Shown: positions 9,018 through 18,559 of the stretch, piece after piece
How the letters are laid out: the number at the start of each line of letters is the position of its first letter
How positions within the stretch are numbered: the stretch's first letter is position 1
Assembly: GCA_964389685.1 (NCBI GenBank)
Contig: CAYMFM010000012.1
Coordinates: 11,533 to 75,532 of the forward strand
Length of the DNA stretch: 64,000 nt
Source: G020353115 sp964389685
GTDB taxonomy: Bacteria > Bacteroidota > Bacteroidia > Bacteroidales > VadinHA17
Direction of reading: 5' to 3'
Notes under the pieces: model-generated
Database searches by the model: none
What the model was told of the DNA's origin: nothing
What the model saw: the letters and a program-made list of their open reading frames with translations, nothing else
Translations under genes and position numbers: made by a program

Positions 9018-10628
9018 TTAAAACAATTCGTCGTATTTAGTCCAGAGGAAATCACCCAGTTCCACGGCTTTTCTAACCACCTTCTCTCCCCAGCTAATGG
9101 AATAATTGGTCAGGTATTCAATCGTTGCAGCCGGTTTCTTGGGGTTATATAATGCAAGTGCTTTTTCCTCGGTGCTTTTTTGAGCGTCAAACAGCTCTTT
9201 TTGCCAGACATTCCACACTGTATCCACATCGTGTCTCATATCGCCCCATCGTTGTGCTGCAAGGGTTCCCAGACGGTTAAAAGCCCACCAGGCAGATTCG
9301 GTCGTATACCCGTTTGTCCTTCCATGTGTTTTATAGGGAGCTGCCATGTCGGTAACAGAACAATAAACCGGCACATAAATGGAAGTAGCCACGTTATCCT
9401 GAGCCAACCAGACCACTCCTCCTATTTCATCAGGCAACCAGTTACGGCATTGGATAATGGTTGCATACATGGTATACCATCGTGCAATGGTTCGTTCTCC
9501 TCTCCAGCCCCATCCGCCATTGATGCGAAAAAGTAAGTTCATGTCATAGGGCATATGCGGGTTTGCGAGGGGAGAAATGACTGCTTTCCCATCCTCATCA
9601 GCCACGGTAAGGTCCTTGATCATATTAAACGGTGTGTTTTCGTAGTAATCTTTAAATACAGAAACCATGTCTTCCAGCGTAACGGGACGATCCGGCTTAA
9701 CCGAAAAAGGATAGTTCTCCGCCCAGGGATCGAGGTTCAGGGATGGGGCAAGCAGGTCGAATACCCTCCATTCCCTTCTCCTGGATGCAAGTGAAGTCCG
9801 GCTATCCGGAGCATAGGCATAGCAAAACCGGAAGAGTCCATCTTCCTCATCCCACCAGCCGTTGGCTTTTGCCACCTCATATACATTAGAAGATGCCATG
9901 AAATGATCCGGATCAGACAAATCAATTTCTTTAATTGTGCTTGCATTGGCAGTCACTGCTATATGTTCATCCGGCACACGCTGTGCTACCCAGACAGCAC
10001 CAACCTTGCCTTTTCCCGGACCTAAAATTTCAAAATGCCAAACCTCTTCCGGGTCGGCAATTGTTAACACTTCACCTGCATCATTATAACCATATTTTTT
10101 TGTCAGTTCATCGGCCATTTTTATCGCTTCACGTGCAGTAGTGCACCGCTCAACCATTAGCTGGCAGAGCCTCGTGCAATCGATCAATCCCTCATCGGAG
10201 TGCAGTTCTTCCCTTCCCCCGAAGGTCGATTCACCAATCCCAAGCTGATGTTCGTTCATGCATGGATAGGCTGTATTCACGTATGCATAGGTATGAAATA
10301 CCTGTGGTATTTCACCAACAGGTTCATGACGATAGGCAGGCATTGCTTTCGTGTCATCCGCCACTCGCTTGTACAGGGTGGTAAAACTCCCTTTTTTATG
10401 GTCTTTAGCCGGCATGATATCGATCCATGACCGGGTGCGGTGAGAATCGTCTGTATGAGAAGTCATAACCGATCCGTCAGCAGAGGCTTTCTTCCCGACA
10501 GTAATGCTCGTGCATCCATCGGGAAACCCATCAATCCAATCGGATTTATCCTGTGCAGGCGTGTTAAAAGAGAATAAAGTTCCTGTAAATAAAGAAATAA
10601 CTACAAATAGAAGACCTTGTTTTTTCAT
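9018..10628 (-). CDS. Secreted C69-family dipeptidase
   Basis: This 536-residue exported Ntn-hydrolase is of the PepD/dipeptidase A type. A signal peptide covers residues 1-25 (FNTPAQD at its end). The family motif DGCTSITVGKKASADGS follows, where Cys39 would be the catalytic residue; family members expose such a Cys at the N-terminus after processing. Further family blocks are TFGGREELHSDEGLIDCTRLCQLMVERC, EVWHFEILGPGKGKV and VAVTANAS-type strands in the middle. It probably hydrolyses short peptides in the periplasm or outside. The 188-base gap upstream separates it from a divergent GreA-like gene. Confidence 0.88.
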   Translation of the reverse strand: MKKQGLLFVVISLFTGTLFSFNTPAQDKSDWIDGFPDGCTSITVGKKASADGSVMTSHTDDSHRTRSWIDIMPAKDHKKGSFTTLYKRVADDTKAMPAYRHEPVGEIPQVFHTYAYVNTAYPCMNEHQLGIGESTFGGREELHSDEGLIDCTRLCQLMVERCTTAREAIKMADELTKKYGYNDAGEVLTIADPEEVWHFEILGPGKGKVGAVWVAQRVPDEHIAVTANASTIKEIDLSDPDHFMASSNVYEVAKANGWWDEEDGLFRFCYAYAPDSRTSLASRRREWRVFDLLAPSLNLDPWAENYPFSVKPDRPVTLEDMVSVFKDYYENTPFNMIKDLTVADEDGKAVISPLANPHMPYDMNLLFRINGGWGWRGERTIARWYTMYATIIQCRNWLPDEIGGVVWLAQDNVATSIYVPVYCSVTDMAAPYKTHGRTNGYTTESAWWAFNRLGTLAAQRWGDMRHDVDTVWNVWQKELFDAQKSTEEKALALYNPKKPAATIEYLTNYSISWGEKVVRKAVELGDFLWTKYDELF

Positions 10629-10816
10629 ATTTCCTATAAATTTCGTATTTTGGTATCTGGATAAGGTCCAAAAATATAAAATTTCAACAAATAAGGATTC
10701 ACTAATTAAATATAAGATGTTCCCTTACTGATAAACCCCCATAAGGGACAACCATTCTACCGCTTCGTTTAGAGGAATACTTTTCCAGGATTTTTTGATC
10801 GTTAAAAGAATTCGAT

Positions 10817-11269
10817 ATGGATAAACTGTTGTTTAAGAAAAAGTTAGTAGAAACATGCATGAAAGAGCAGGATCAGGTTGTTGAGCATGCGAAACAGCGA
10901 ATGGATGAGGCTCAGGAAAGTGCCAATGAATACGGTCAGCCACAGGACCGGTATGATTCCTATCGCACTCAGATGCTGGGCAAACGGGATATGTTCGCAA
11001 AACAATACTGCAAAGCAGTGGAAGAACGGAATGTCCTTGACCGGATCGACCTGGATGAGGAGAATGAACAGGTTTCTTTTGGTTCCGTAGTGATTACCAA
11101 CGATCAAAAATTATTCATCTCTATTAGCCTGGGTAAAATCATTGTGGATGGTGAAGAATATTTTGCCATCTCTCCCCTTGTCCCTCTTTTTAAGTCATTG
11201 GAAGGACTGAAAAAGGGCGACTCTTTTGAATTTAACGGAAAACAACGAAAAATCAAAGACCATTTTTAG
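10817..11269 (+). CDS. GreA/GreB-like small protein (coiled coil plus FKBP-like C-terminus)
   Basis: This is a 150-residue cytoplasmic protein. Residues 1-75 form a long, highly charged helical region rich in Glu, Gln and Lys, as in the coiled-coil finger of Gre factors. Residues 85-150 (FGSVVITNDQKLFISISLGK, then ISPLVPLFKSLEGLKKGDSF) follow the pattern of the Gre C-terminal FKBP-like domain. Homologs in Bacteroidota are often labelled '3-oxoacyl-ACP synthase', which the sequence does not support. A role in relieving paused RNA polymerase is plausible but inferred from architecture only. It is divergent from the dipeptidase gene. Confidence 0.65.
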   Translation: MDKLLFKKKLVETCMKEQDQVVEHAKQRMDEAQESANEYGQPQDRYDSYRTQMLGKRDMFAKQYCKAVEERNVLDRIDLDEENEQVSFGSVVITNDQKLFISISLGKIIVDGEEYFAISPLVPLFKSLEGLKKGDSFEFNGKQRKIKDHF

Positions 11270-11288
11270 CTGAAACAACGTTCAACAT

Positions 11289-11315
11289 CTGCCAAAGGCA
11301 TGCCTTCGGCATAAC
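11289..11315. repeat. Short GCCAAAGGC/GCCTTCGGC repeat element
   Basis: The segment pairs TGCCAAAGGCA with TGCCTTCGGCAT and ends in ATAAC. The same words (GCCAAAGGC, CGGCATAAC or AGGCATAAC) recur at 18.7-18.8 kb and 59.4 kb. It lies in the convergent gap after the GreA-like and MFS genes. Confidence 0.4.
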
Positions 11316-12629
11316 TTATAACTTGTGCTCCCCCTCTGGATTCGGGTACCTCTTCAGAGAAACCATCATCACAAGGATTGCTGCAGCGAGTGCAATGATT
11401 GCTATGGTGAACGTTCCTGTAAAATCGATCAATTCGTAAAAGAAAATGCCAAGCAGGGGTGCAAAGATTGCCCTGACACCCGTTAAAGAAAGATGTACCG
11501 ACTGGTAATCTGCCGCTTCTTCCCTGCTGCAGAAATAGGCAGATCCAATATACCATAATAATGCCATTGCTGCTGCAAAAATCCCATTAAACAGGACAGC
11601 AATAAGCAAAACAGGGTAAATACTGATCCCCGCTAACTGGACATTATAGGGCCGGTATTCAGTCAATCCCATGAAAAAGAAAAAAAGGAGAAAAGAAGAA
11701 AAAGTGAATATGGCAAATTTCCTGGGATCTTTTTTTCCCAACATCCTGCCCAAAAGAGGCAATATTAGAATCGCAATGATGTTGTACACGTTTTTATAAA
11801 ACCCTACACCCGAATAGTTCAGGTGAAGTGCCTTTTCATAAAAAATGGTAATGACAGCAACTGTACTCATGAATGCAAATCCATACAACATAAACCCAAT
11901 TTCAAAATGAAGGTATGGCCTGTTGAATCGAAGAATATTGACCATTCGCATCGAAGATTGCCTCACTGCTCTGAAAAATGGCTCTCTTACCTCTTTGAAA
12001 TCTTTTTCTTCATAATCAATGTTCGACAGCAGAAACAGGGCAAAAATGGATAGTATGGCAAGGCCCGGGTAGACATAGATGAACGCGAATTTATCAGCAT
12101 CCAGCAGGATCCCAAAAAAAAAGGTGGAAACCAGCATAAGGGCCTTGTTCACAGAAGTGGCATATCCGTATAATTCTCCAAAGTTTGGATGTTCATAGTT
12201 CGTTTTGAGAAGAAGGTTTATGGTGGGGTAAATGACCAGGTTTGCAACATAATAGATCAAAAAGATTGCAAGAAACAGCGTATGATACAAGTTGGTTGCC
12301 GTAAGCTCATGAATGTCGGTTGGAAAAATCAACAGCAAAAAAAGGGGTGCCCGTGTAATCAATCCGATAATTCGCAGCAGGTACCTTTTGTTCCTGATCC
12401 TGCGGATGAATTCATTGAACAGGAGCAATAATACCATCGCAACTACACTAAACTGGAAGAGAAAACCAATCTGATAGTTGGATCCGTGGAGACTCTTTAA
12501 AAAAACAAATTCATTCAATACCAGTATTCCCAGTATGAAGCCCTCAATGATGGAGTATGCAAGGTGAATCCTGAATGTTTTCTTTTCCCTGTGGCTTAAT
12601 GGCAGATGATTAATTCGTATACGGAGCAT
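11316..12629 (-). CDS. Major facilitator superfamily (MFS) transporter
   Basis: This is a 437-residue inner-membrane protein with about twelve hydrophobic segments. Examples are FILGILVLNEFVFLKSL, FSVVAMVLLLLF, APLFLLLIFP, AIFLIYYVANLVIYPTI, ALFLLS and a final FTIAIIALAAAILVMMVSL. A charged loop in the middle (DYEEKDFKEVREPFFRAVRQ) separates the two halves of six helices. The substrate cannot be read from the sequence. It is the last gene of a same-strand run with a PLP enzyme, an iron-sulfur membrane subunit and a molybdoenzyme. Substrate uptake or product export for that pathway is possible; this is inference from context. Confidence 0.8.
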   Translation of the reverse strand: MLRIRINHLPLSHREKKTFRIHLAYSIIEGFILGILVLNEFVFLKSLHGSNYQIGFLFQFSVVAMVLLLLFNEFIRRIRNKRYLLRIIGLITRAPLFLLLIFPTDIHELTATNLYHTLFLAIFLIYYVANLVIYPTINLLLKTNYEHPNFGELYGYATSVNKALMLVSTFFFGILLDADKFAFIYVYPGLAILSIFALFLLSNIDYEEKDFKEVREPFFRAVRQSSMRMVNILRFNRPYLHFEIGFMLYGFAFMSTVAVITIFYEKALHLNYSGVGFYKNVYNIIAILILPLLGRMLGKKDPRKFAIFTFSSFLLFFFFMGLTEYRPYNVQLAGISIYPVLLIAVLFNGIFAAAMALLWYIGSAYFCSREEAADYQSVHLSLTGVRAIFAPLLGIFFYELIDFTGTFTIAIIALAAAILVMMVSLKRYPNPEGEHKL

Positions 12630-12692
12630 GTCAGCAATGTGAGCAGATGATTATCAGATGAATGTGTACATGGAGGAAAACCCGTTACATCA

Positions 12693-13883
12693 TCATGTTA
12701 TAAGATTATTCAGAGCGTTAACGACAGTCGTTTCCAGCTCATCAAACTCTTCGATACCAACTGATAATCGGATCATGCCGGGCAGTGGATATTTTTCTCC
12801 CCAGACTGCTTCAACCGGTAGGAGGATCGTTTCAGCATCCCCTAATGTTGGAATCAGCCGGATCTTATCCGAAACGAGCTCAATAAACCGGTCCCTGTTT
12901 GCCTCCTTTTCTGAGTTTGTTGATCCGGCAAGGTCAAAAGTGATCATTCCACCATAGCCTTTACCCCGGAAAAGCTTTTTTGCCAGTAAATGGGAAGGAT
13001 GACTTGTTAACCCGGGGTATAAAACAGATTCTACTGCCGGGTGATTGTTAAGGAGATTCGCCAGTTTTGCAGCATTTTCACAATGCCTGGTGAAGCGAAT
13101 TTCAAATGATTTCAACATATCATTCAACCGGTATGCATCATCCGGTGAAAGCATATGACCCACCAGTTTCCGGTATTCAATCGCCATTTTCTCCAGTTGT
13201 GGTTCATTCCCGCAAAGGACCCCGGCAGTTAGATTACCATGGCCGGCAAGGTATTTGGTTGCACTGTGGATTACCAGATCTGCTCCATGGCTGAGCGGAT
13301 TCCAGAGCGAGGGAGTGGCAAATGTATTGTCAACAATCACTGCAGCGCCAACTTTTTTTGCGAGATTAATAATCGTAATGGCATCAGCAACGATAAGCAT
13401 AGGATTTGAGATCACCTCAAAATAAACCAGCTCTGGCCGGAGCCGGTTCAACTGATCCTCCAGAAGGTCTGCATTATATCTTCCCTCTGTTGCAAAAAAC
13501 CGGTGAATATCCAACCCACGCTTTTCGATCAGAACCTTGTCAATGAATGCATTTGTTCCCCCATAGATCTCACTGAAGAATAACCATTTCCCCCTATTGA
13601 TTCCTCGCTGAAATAGAGACAATGCCACATCGATTGCAGCCATACCAGACTGTGTAAGAATTGCCCATGAGCATGCTTCCAATGCCATGACAGTTTCCTC
13701 AGCAGCAACAACTGTTGGATTCCTGTATCTTGAATAGATGTAGTGGTCCGGTGATCTCGGGTGCTCCAACTCATCCTGGAATGCTTTTTTGGTAAGGCCC
13801 GCATCTTCAAGATAAAAACCGGCATCCCGGTAAACGGGGACACGTGTGGTATTTACAGTCCCTCTCTTTTTTTTATTTGCCAT
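12693..13883 (-). CDS. Cys/Met-metabolism PLP enzyme (cystathionine gamma-synthase/lyase family)
   Basis: This 396-residue fold-type I PLP enzyme belongs to the trans-sulfuration family. YSRYRNPT at 50-57 gives the Tyr and Arg that hold the phosphate of the neighbouring subunit's cofactor. VDNTFATP at 184-191 includes the Asp that contacts the PLP ring. SATKYLAGHGN at 207-217 contains Lys210, the Schiff-base residue. The N-terminus reads VPVYRDAGF in place of the common PIYQTSTF, so it is a divergent member. It could be a cystathionine synthase, a C-S lyase or a methionine gamma-lyase-like enzyme. Its place 32 bases after a molybdoenzyme membrane subunit suggests a role in sulfur-compound metabolism (inference). 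Confidence 0.85.
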   Translation of the reverse strand: MANKKKRGTVNTTRVPVYRDAGFYLEDAGLTKKAFQDELEHPRSPDHYIYSRYRNPTVVAAEETVMALEACSWAILTQSGMAAIDVALSLFQRGINRGKWLFFSEIYGGTNAFIDKVLIEKRGLDIHRFFATEGRYNADLLEDQLNRLRPELVYFEVISNPMLIVADAITIINLAKKVGAAVIVDNTFATPSLWNPLSHGADLVIHSATKYLAGHGNLTAGVLCGNEPQLEKMAIEYRKLVGHMLSPDDAYRLNDMLKSFEIRFTRHCENAAKLANLLNNHPAVESVLYPGLTSHPSHLLAKKLFRGKGYGGMITFDLAGSTNSEKEANRDRFIELVSDKIRLIPTLGDAETILLPVEAVWGEKYPLPGMIRLSVGIEEFDELETTVVNALNNLIT

Positions 13884-13915
13884 GATTCTTTTTAATTGTT
13901 AAACGATTTGTTTCT

Positions 13916-15271
13916 CTAACCGGCACGTTGCAAATTTTTCATTAACCAGCGGCGGAGCTCTTTCTCCGGTGTAACGTAATCCAGCTCCAGGTAGAATTCC
14001 ATCCGGTCAATGATTTCGCCAAAACTGACTGAGAAAAGAATGAATAACCAACCGGTTTGTGGAATCAACAGGAATAAAAACAGGGGCGATACTAGTCCAG
14101 TGAGGATTCGCAACAGGCTGATAATCCAACGAGGATCTTTTTTCATTCGTTTATACTCAACTTTCCTGCAGATATACAACAATAACTTTAATGCAAGAAC
14201 AAAAATAAAGGGAAAAAATGATTCCAGAAATATAGAGATAAACAACATTGCTGTCAACAATGTTTGTGAGGAGTGCCACTGTCTTTTATCCATCCGTGTC
14301 TGTAAATGATAAACCCTGTCGATCGAAAATGTGGTTAAAAATCCCAGGAAAAGGGTCAACAGGATCATCCAGAATGAGGTTAATCCAGTGATAAGGGTGA
14401 AAGAGGAGACTCCCAGGAAAAGCAGGAAAAAAAGGATTTCCCGGCTTAGCCACGAATTCCTGAGATTCAGAATGGCACGGTAAAATCGCCTCTTTTTCCC
14501 AAGGTGAAACAGGCTAACCAACAGCGCAAAGAATCCGGATAGAAGAAACAGTTCCTTCCAATAGGGATGGTGTGATGTGGTAGCTCCTGCAAATATCCCG
14601 ATAATCAGTGGAACTAAAAAGGTAAACAGTACAAGTGGCCACTCAGTGGCAAGTGAAACACGGGACTTGGGCTCTGGCAGCTCATTCCTGTAGTTGATTG
14701 CTTTTTCGGGTGACTTTGTTCCCCCTGCCATTTCGGGTATTCGCTCCTTTTTGCTCGATGAAACAAATTTGATCCTCGGTCCGGTGCCATAATCTGAAAA
14801 ACCTTTCACCGGATCAAAAGGTATGGATGGATCAAATTCGCTGAACTCCAGTGCTCCTGTCGGACAGCATTTGGCGCAGGCAGGAATATCCCCCGCTTGC
14901 AAGGGATCAATGCAGAGAGTACATTTCTCGATAATCTTTTCAAACGGATTATATTCCGGTGCGTCAAACGGACATGCCCAGGTGCAATATTTACAGCCAA
15001 TGCACTTATCCTGGTTAACCAGTACAGCGTTTGTCACAGGATCCCTGTAAAAGGCATTTGCCGGACAATGGGTCATACAGGGAGCATCTTCACAGTGATG
15101 GCATGCAATGGAGTGAAAAAAAACCGGTATTGCCGGAATGCCAGCTTCATTATATTGATATACCGACCTCCAGTTGTTACCGGAACCCACATTGTTTTGG
15201 TTCGAACAGGCAACAATGCACGCGTGACATCCTACACAACGGTCTGTATTGAAGATGAATCCTTTGTCCAT
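13916..15271 (-). CDS. DmsB-DmsC fusion: four-cluster ferredoxin subunit with membrane anchor
   Basis: From the ATG at 15271 the protein has about 451 residues. The first 170 form a DmsB-type electron-transfer subunit with four [4Fe-4S] motifs: CVGCHACIVAC (Cys12, 15, 18, 22), CHHCEDAPCMTHC, CIGCKYCTWAC and CTLC with a later CAKCC. After a linker (about 205-225), about eight hydrophobic helices follow, as in the quinol-oxidising anchor DmsC. Separate genes encode these two parts in E. coli; here they are one chain. It would pass electrons from the quinol pool to the catalytic subunit encoded just upstream (15373-17451). A start further upstream would add residues unlike the family. Confidence 0.85.
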   Translation of the reverse strand: MDKGFIFNTDRCVGCHACIVACSNQNNVGSGNNWRSVYQYNEAGIPAIPVFFHSIACHHCEDAPCMTHCPANAFYRDPVTNAVLVNQDKCIGCKYCTWACPFDAPEYNPFEKIIEKCTLCIDPLQAGDIPACAKCCPTGALEFSEFDPSIPFDPVKGFSDYGTGPRIKFVSSSKKERIPEMAGGTKSPEKAINYRNELPEPKSRVSLATEWPLVLFTFLVPLIIGIFAGATTSHHPYWKELFLLSGFFALLVSLFHLGKKRRFYRAILNLRNSWLSREILFFLLFLGVSSFTLITGLTSFWMILLTLFLGFLTTFSIDRVYHLQTRMDKRQWHSSQTLLTAMLFISIFLESFFPFIFVLALKLLLYICRKVEYKRMKKDPRWIISLLRILTGLVSPLFLFLLIPQTGWLFILFSVSFGEIIDRMEFYLELDYVTPEKELRRWLMKNLQRAG

Positions 15272-15372
15272 ATTATTCTCGCAATAGATCCTGAAACAAA
15301 TTCTCCGACGGAGTCCTATGGACAGGATGACGGTACATAAGACACTCGTCATGCTGAATTTATTTCAGCATC

Positions 15373-17451
15373 TCATATTTTAACCAACTCAATATCCACC
15401 CGGTTATCGTGAAATGCAGCGCCATACCCCATATCGGTTTCACGCGGTGCTGATAAAAAGTTTACTCCTACCCCTTCGGATATCCACAATCCGTTATAAA
15501 TAACCAGGCAACCTTCAAGCAGGCTGTAATTTATCTTTGCAGTAAGGATAACCTCTCCCCTCTGGTTGAATACCCGGACCAGGTCCCCGTTTTTGATCTT
15601 TTTTATCTGCGCATCTGATGAAGCGATTTCTACTGTCGGGTGCGGGTCAAATTGTCTGATGAGGTTGAGGTTACCAAACTGGGAGTGAATCCGGTTCTTT
15701 GTAGTCGGGGTCAGCAGATTGAAAGGGTACTGTTGTTTCTCTTTTCCTGACGGGCCAGCTTCGATTGGTTCAGAATAAGTTGGCAGGGGTTCAACGTTCC
15801 ACATATCCCGGGCCTGACCGGAAAACAACTCAATCTTACCGGAAGGTGTTCTGAATAGAAGATCACTGAAAGCTATTGTTTGAAGGTTGGGCGCTGGTAA
15901 AGGTCCTTCCTTGAGCTTATCCAGCGTTAGCTCGGGGAATTGTTCCAGTTTCTGCTGGAGCCATTTCTCAATAGCATCATCGCCAGGTGCTGGAATTCTT
16001 TGCATTACCTCTTCGTTTTTCCACCCCATTTTTTTTGCCAGAAGGTAATAGATTTCCGATTCCGGCTTAATTTCACCCGGAGGATCAATGACTTTTTGTT
16101 TAAGTTGAACGTACGGATTCCAATATGAACCAACAAGATCAGACTGTTCAAACATGCTTTTTGCTGGAAGGATCAGGTCGGCCTCACGGGCTGTATCCGT
16201 CAGGAACTGGTCGATCACAACCCGAAAGTCCAGTTTTCTGAATGCCCGTAATACGCTATTGGTATCCGGATTCTGGGTTACCGGGTTTCCCCGTTCCACC
16301 CAGATCATTTTTAACGCTGGGTCTTTGGCATTGAGCATATCAACCCCAAGCTTTGCAATAGAAATTGTCCTTCTGAATACTCCATCCTGGTTTTTATCCG
16401 GGTAGAGAGACAGGGGTTCGAGGATTTTATCAAACACATAACTCTGAAGGTTTGCATAGTGCCAGCAGGCTCCCGGTTTGCCGATATTTCCTGTGATTAC
16501 CTGCAATGCAAGCATGCATCGGGTCGTCTGTCCCCCATTTGTATATCGCTGGTATCCGTAACCGGGAATGATGGTCATGGGTTTCAGTGTTCCAACATAT
16601 CCGGCAAGTTTATGAATCAGTTCAACCGGGATGCCTGTTATCTCCTGAACCAGTTCAGGGGTATACTCATTTACCGAAGCTTTAAAACGGGAAAATCCAA
16701 GCACCTGTTTTTGAATGAATGCGTGATCGATCCGGTTCTCATTGATCAGCAGCCTGGCTAAGCCAAGTGCAAGTGCTGCATCGGTTCCCGGTTTTGGCTG
16801 CAGAAGAAGATCCGCTTTGTCAGCAGTAGGTGTGCGCCTCGGATCGATAACCACCAGTTTAGCCCCTTTTTCAATCGCATTTTCAACAGGGATCATCTCC
16901 TGAACATTGCTCTCTACAGCATTCTTCCCCCACATGATGATCAGTTTTGCATTCTCAAGATCCCACGGAACATTGTGTTTGTTTTTCCCAAGTGTTAATC
17001 GGGTTGCTTCTAAACCTGCCGGCCAGCAAAGATCTCCATAAGTAATGGTACAACCGCCGAACATTTCCCAAAACTCATATGGAACAGCGTTTAACAATCC
17101 AGCCATTCCACTCGCTTTATAAAAAAGAATGCTCTGCGGACCATACCGCTCTTTAAAAAATGCAAGTTTTTCTGATAAAAGAGAGAATGTTTCTTCCCAG
17201 GAAATTCTATGGAACGTTTCAGTTCCCGGTTTTTTTCGTAGTGGATAAAGAAGCCGGTCGGGTGAATGAACCCGCTCAACATAACTTAATCCTTTAAGGC
17301 ATGGACCTTCCGGCGTTGCCCGGTTTTCCGGATGTGGCTCGATCAATTTAATTTTACCATCCTCAACATGCACCTTGAACGAACAGGTACTGTAGCAATT
17401 CCTGGGGCATACTGTGGAATAGATCTTAATCAATGCAATAATATCAAGCAT
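15373..17451 (-). CDS. Molybdopterin (bis-MGD) oxidoreductase, DMSO-reductase family, catalytic subunit
   Basis: The 692-residue enzyme binds one [4Fe-4S] cluster through Cys15, Cys19 and Cys23 (CPRNCYSTC) and Cys51 (GPCLKG), with Lys53 following the last ligand. YGDLCWPAG puts Cys142 where family members carry the Mo/W ligand, so a Cys-ligated metal is likely (inference). Later blocks such as MWGKNAVESN, VVIDPRRTPTADKAD, QPKPGTDAALALG and a C-terminal molydopterin-binding domain with LTPTTKNRIHSQFGN are standard. No twin-arginine signal precedes the cluster motif, so it may face the cytoplasm, unlike periplasmic DmsA-type enzymes. The electron-transfer partner gene follows. The substrate is unknown; S-oxide or polysulfide-type compounds fit the neighbouring C-S lyase-type gene. 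Confidence 0.87.
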   Translation of the reverse strand: MLDIIALIKIYSTVCPRNCYSTCSFKVHVEDGKIKLIEPHPENRATPEGPCLKGLSYVERVHSPDRLLYPLRKKPGTETFHRISWEETFSLLSEKLAFFKERYGPQSILFYKASGMAGLLNAVPYEFWEMFGGCTITYGDLCWPAGLEATRLTLGKNKHNVPWDLENAKLIIMWGKNAVESNVQEMIPVENAIEKGAKLVVIDPRRTPTADKADLLLQPKPGTDAALALGLARLLINENRIDHAFIQKQVLGFSRFKASVNEYTPELVQEITGIPVELIHKLAGYVGTLKPMTIIPGYGYQRYTNGGQTTRCMLALQVITGNIGKPGACWHYANLQSYVFDKILEPLSLYPDKNQDGVFRRTISIAKLGVDMLNAKDPALKMIWVERGNPVTQNPDTNSVLRAFRKLDFRVVIDQFLTDTAREADLILPAKSMFEQSDLVGSYWNPYVQLKQKVIDPPGEIKPESEIYYLLAKKMGWKNEEVMQRIPAPGDDAIEKWLQQKLEQFPELTLDKLKEGPLPAPNLQTIAFSDLLFRTPSGKIELFSGQARDMWNVEPLPTYSEPIEAGPSGKEKQQYPFNLLTPTTKNRIHSQFGNLNLIRQFDPHPTVEIASSDAQIKKIKNGDLVRVFNQRGEVILTAKINYSLLEGCLVIYNGLWISEGVGVNFLSAPRETDMGYGAAFHDNRVDIELVKI

Positions 17452-17613
17452 TTAAAGGTATATATTCTGCAGTAATTCCGGAATAATGACGCGTTAATTT
17501 GTTTTTAGCTCAAATAATTTAAAATGGGTAAAAATTGTTATAATTACATTTAACAACGAAATGACCGATTTTGCAACGGTGTACAGGTTCTAAAAACATT
17601 AACAGGATAAACG

Positions 17614-17961
17614 ATGAAAAATGAGTTATACCATAAATGGCATGAAGATTTTGCGGGAGCATTAACAATATGCGATGCAGAAGGAATTATTCTTTATATG
17701 AATAAGAAAGCACTTGAAATGTACAAGGATGATGGCGGGATTGAGTTAATTGGAACCAATGTGCTGAATTGCCATACAGAACCCAGCAGGTCCCAACTCA
17801 AAAGAATGCTGATAGAACAGAGTGAAAATATTTATATTGTTGAGAAGAATGGGAATAAGGAACTGATTTACCAGGGACCCTGGTTTGAATCGGGTGAATA
17901 TTGTGGTATTATCGAACTCTCCATCGAGTTCCCTGCAACAATAAAACACATTTGCAGATAA
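17614..17961 (+). CDS. Stand-alone PAS-domain protein
   Basis: The 115-residue soluble protein is essentially a single PAS domain. ALTICDAEGIILYMNKKA at 15-33 is the usual N-terminal beta-alpha segment. NVLNCHTEPSRSQLKRML in the middle and YQGPWFESGEYCGIIELSIE complete the sheet. There is no attached kinase, cyclase or DNA-binding domain, so it may bind a small ligand or cofactor and act on a partner. It is divergent from the molybdoenzyme gene with 162 bases between them, which makes redox or substrate sensing for that operon a reasonable guess, but nothing in the sequence proves it. Confidence 0.7.
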   Translation: MKNELYHKWHEDFAGALTICDAEGIILYMNKKALEMYKDDGGIELIGTNVLNCHTEPSRSQLKRMLIEQSENIYIVEKNGNKELIYQGPWFESGEYCGIIELSIEFPATIKHICR

Positions 17962-17974
17962 GCATTGGCCCTGT

Positions 17975-18559
17975 CTACTTCCCCCTCCTCCACCGCCTGT
18001 ATTGGGCCGTCTTTTTTACCTGCAACGGGAAAATACCACTGTGAACGGTTCTCGCATCCTCGATGGTATAAAAGGCATTCGGATTATGCTGGTTTATAAT
18101 AGAAACAATGTCCTTAATATTACTACGCTTGATAATCATGAATACCAGGTGCACAATCCCTGACTTTCCCTTTGCTTCGACAGTGGTTGTACCAAAGCCT
18201 TCAGTTTGCAATGCATCAATGAGTTTGTATGCACCCTTTTTGGTTATGATCCGAACGACCTCAAAACCAATTGCCAGCTTCTCTTCCAGCTTTAAACCCA
18301 CGTAATTTCCCATAGCAAATCCTCCTGCATAGGCAAAGTAGCATACCACATTATCCAGATTTTGCATGATCTTGCCGATGGCAAAAATCCAGATAAGAAC
18401 TTCAAAAAAACCAAGCAATGGTGCAATGATTTTGTGGCCCTTTGAAATAAAGACAATGCGAAGTGTGCCTATGGTCACATCCATGATCCTGGCAACAAAG
18501 ATCAGGAGGGGTAAAATAATAAAGCTGAACAGGTCTGTATTAACAAATGTCGTTTCCAT
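17975..18559 (-). CDS. UPF0316/DUF2179 membrane protein
   Basis: From the ATG at 18559 (METTFVNTD) the protein has about 194 residues. Three or more hydrophobic helices cover residues 10-95, including FIILPLLIFVARIMDVTIGTL and VLIWIFAIG. A soluble C-terminal domain (about 100-185) carries FEVVRIITKKGAYKLIDAL and IVHLVFMIIKRSNIKDIV. This is the layout of the UPF0316 family, in which a DUF2179 domain follows a small membrane part; no function is established. The final basic tail is KKTAQYRRWRRGK. It converges on the PAS gene with 13 bases between the ends. Confidence 0.78.
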   Translation of the reverse strand: METTFVNTDLFSFIILPLLIFVARIMDVTIGTLRIVFISKGHKIIAPLLGFFEVLIWIFAIGKIMQNLDNVVCYFAYAGGFAMGNYVGLKLEEKLAIGFEVVRIITKKGAYKLIDALQTEGFGTTTVEAKGKSGIVHLVFMIIKRSNIKDIVSIINQHNPNAFYTIEDARTVHSGIFPLQVKKTAQYRRWRRGK

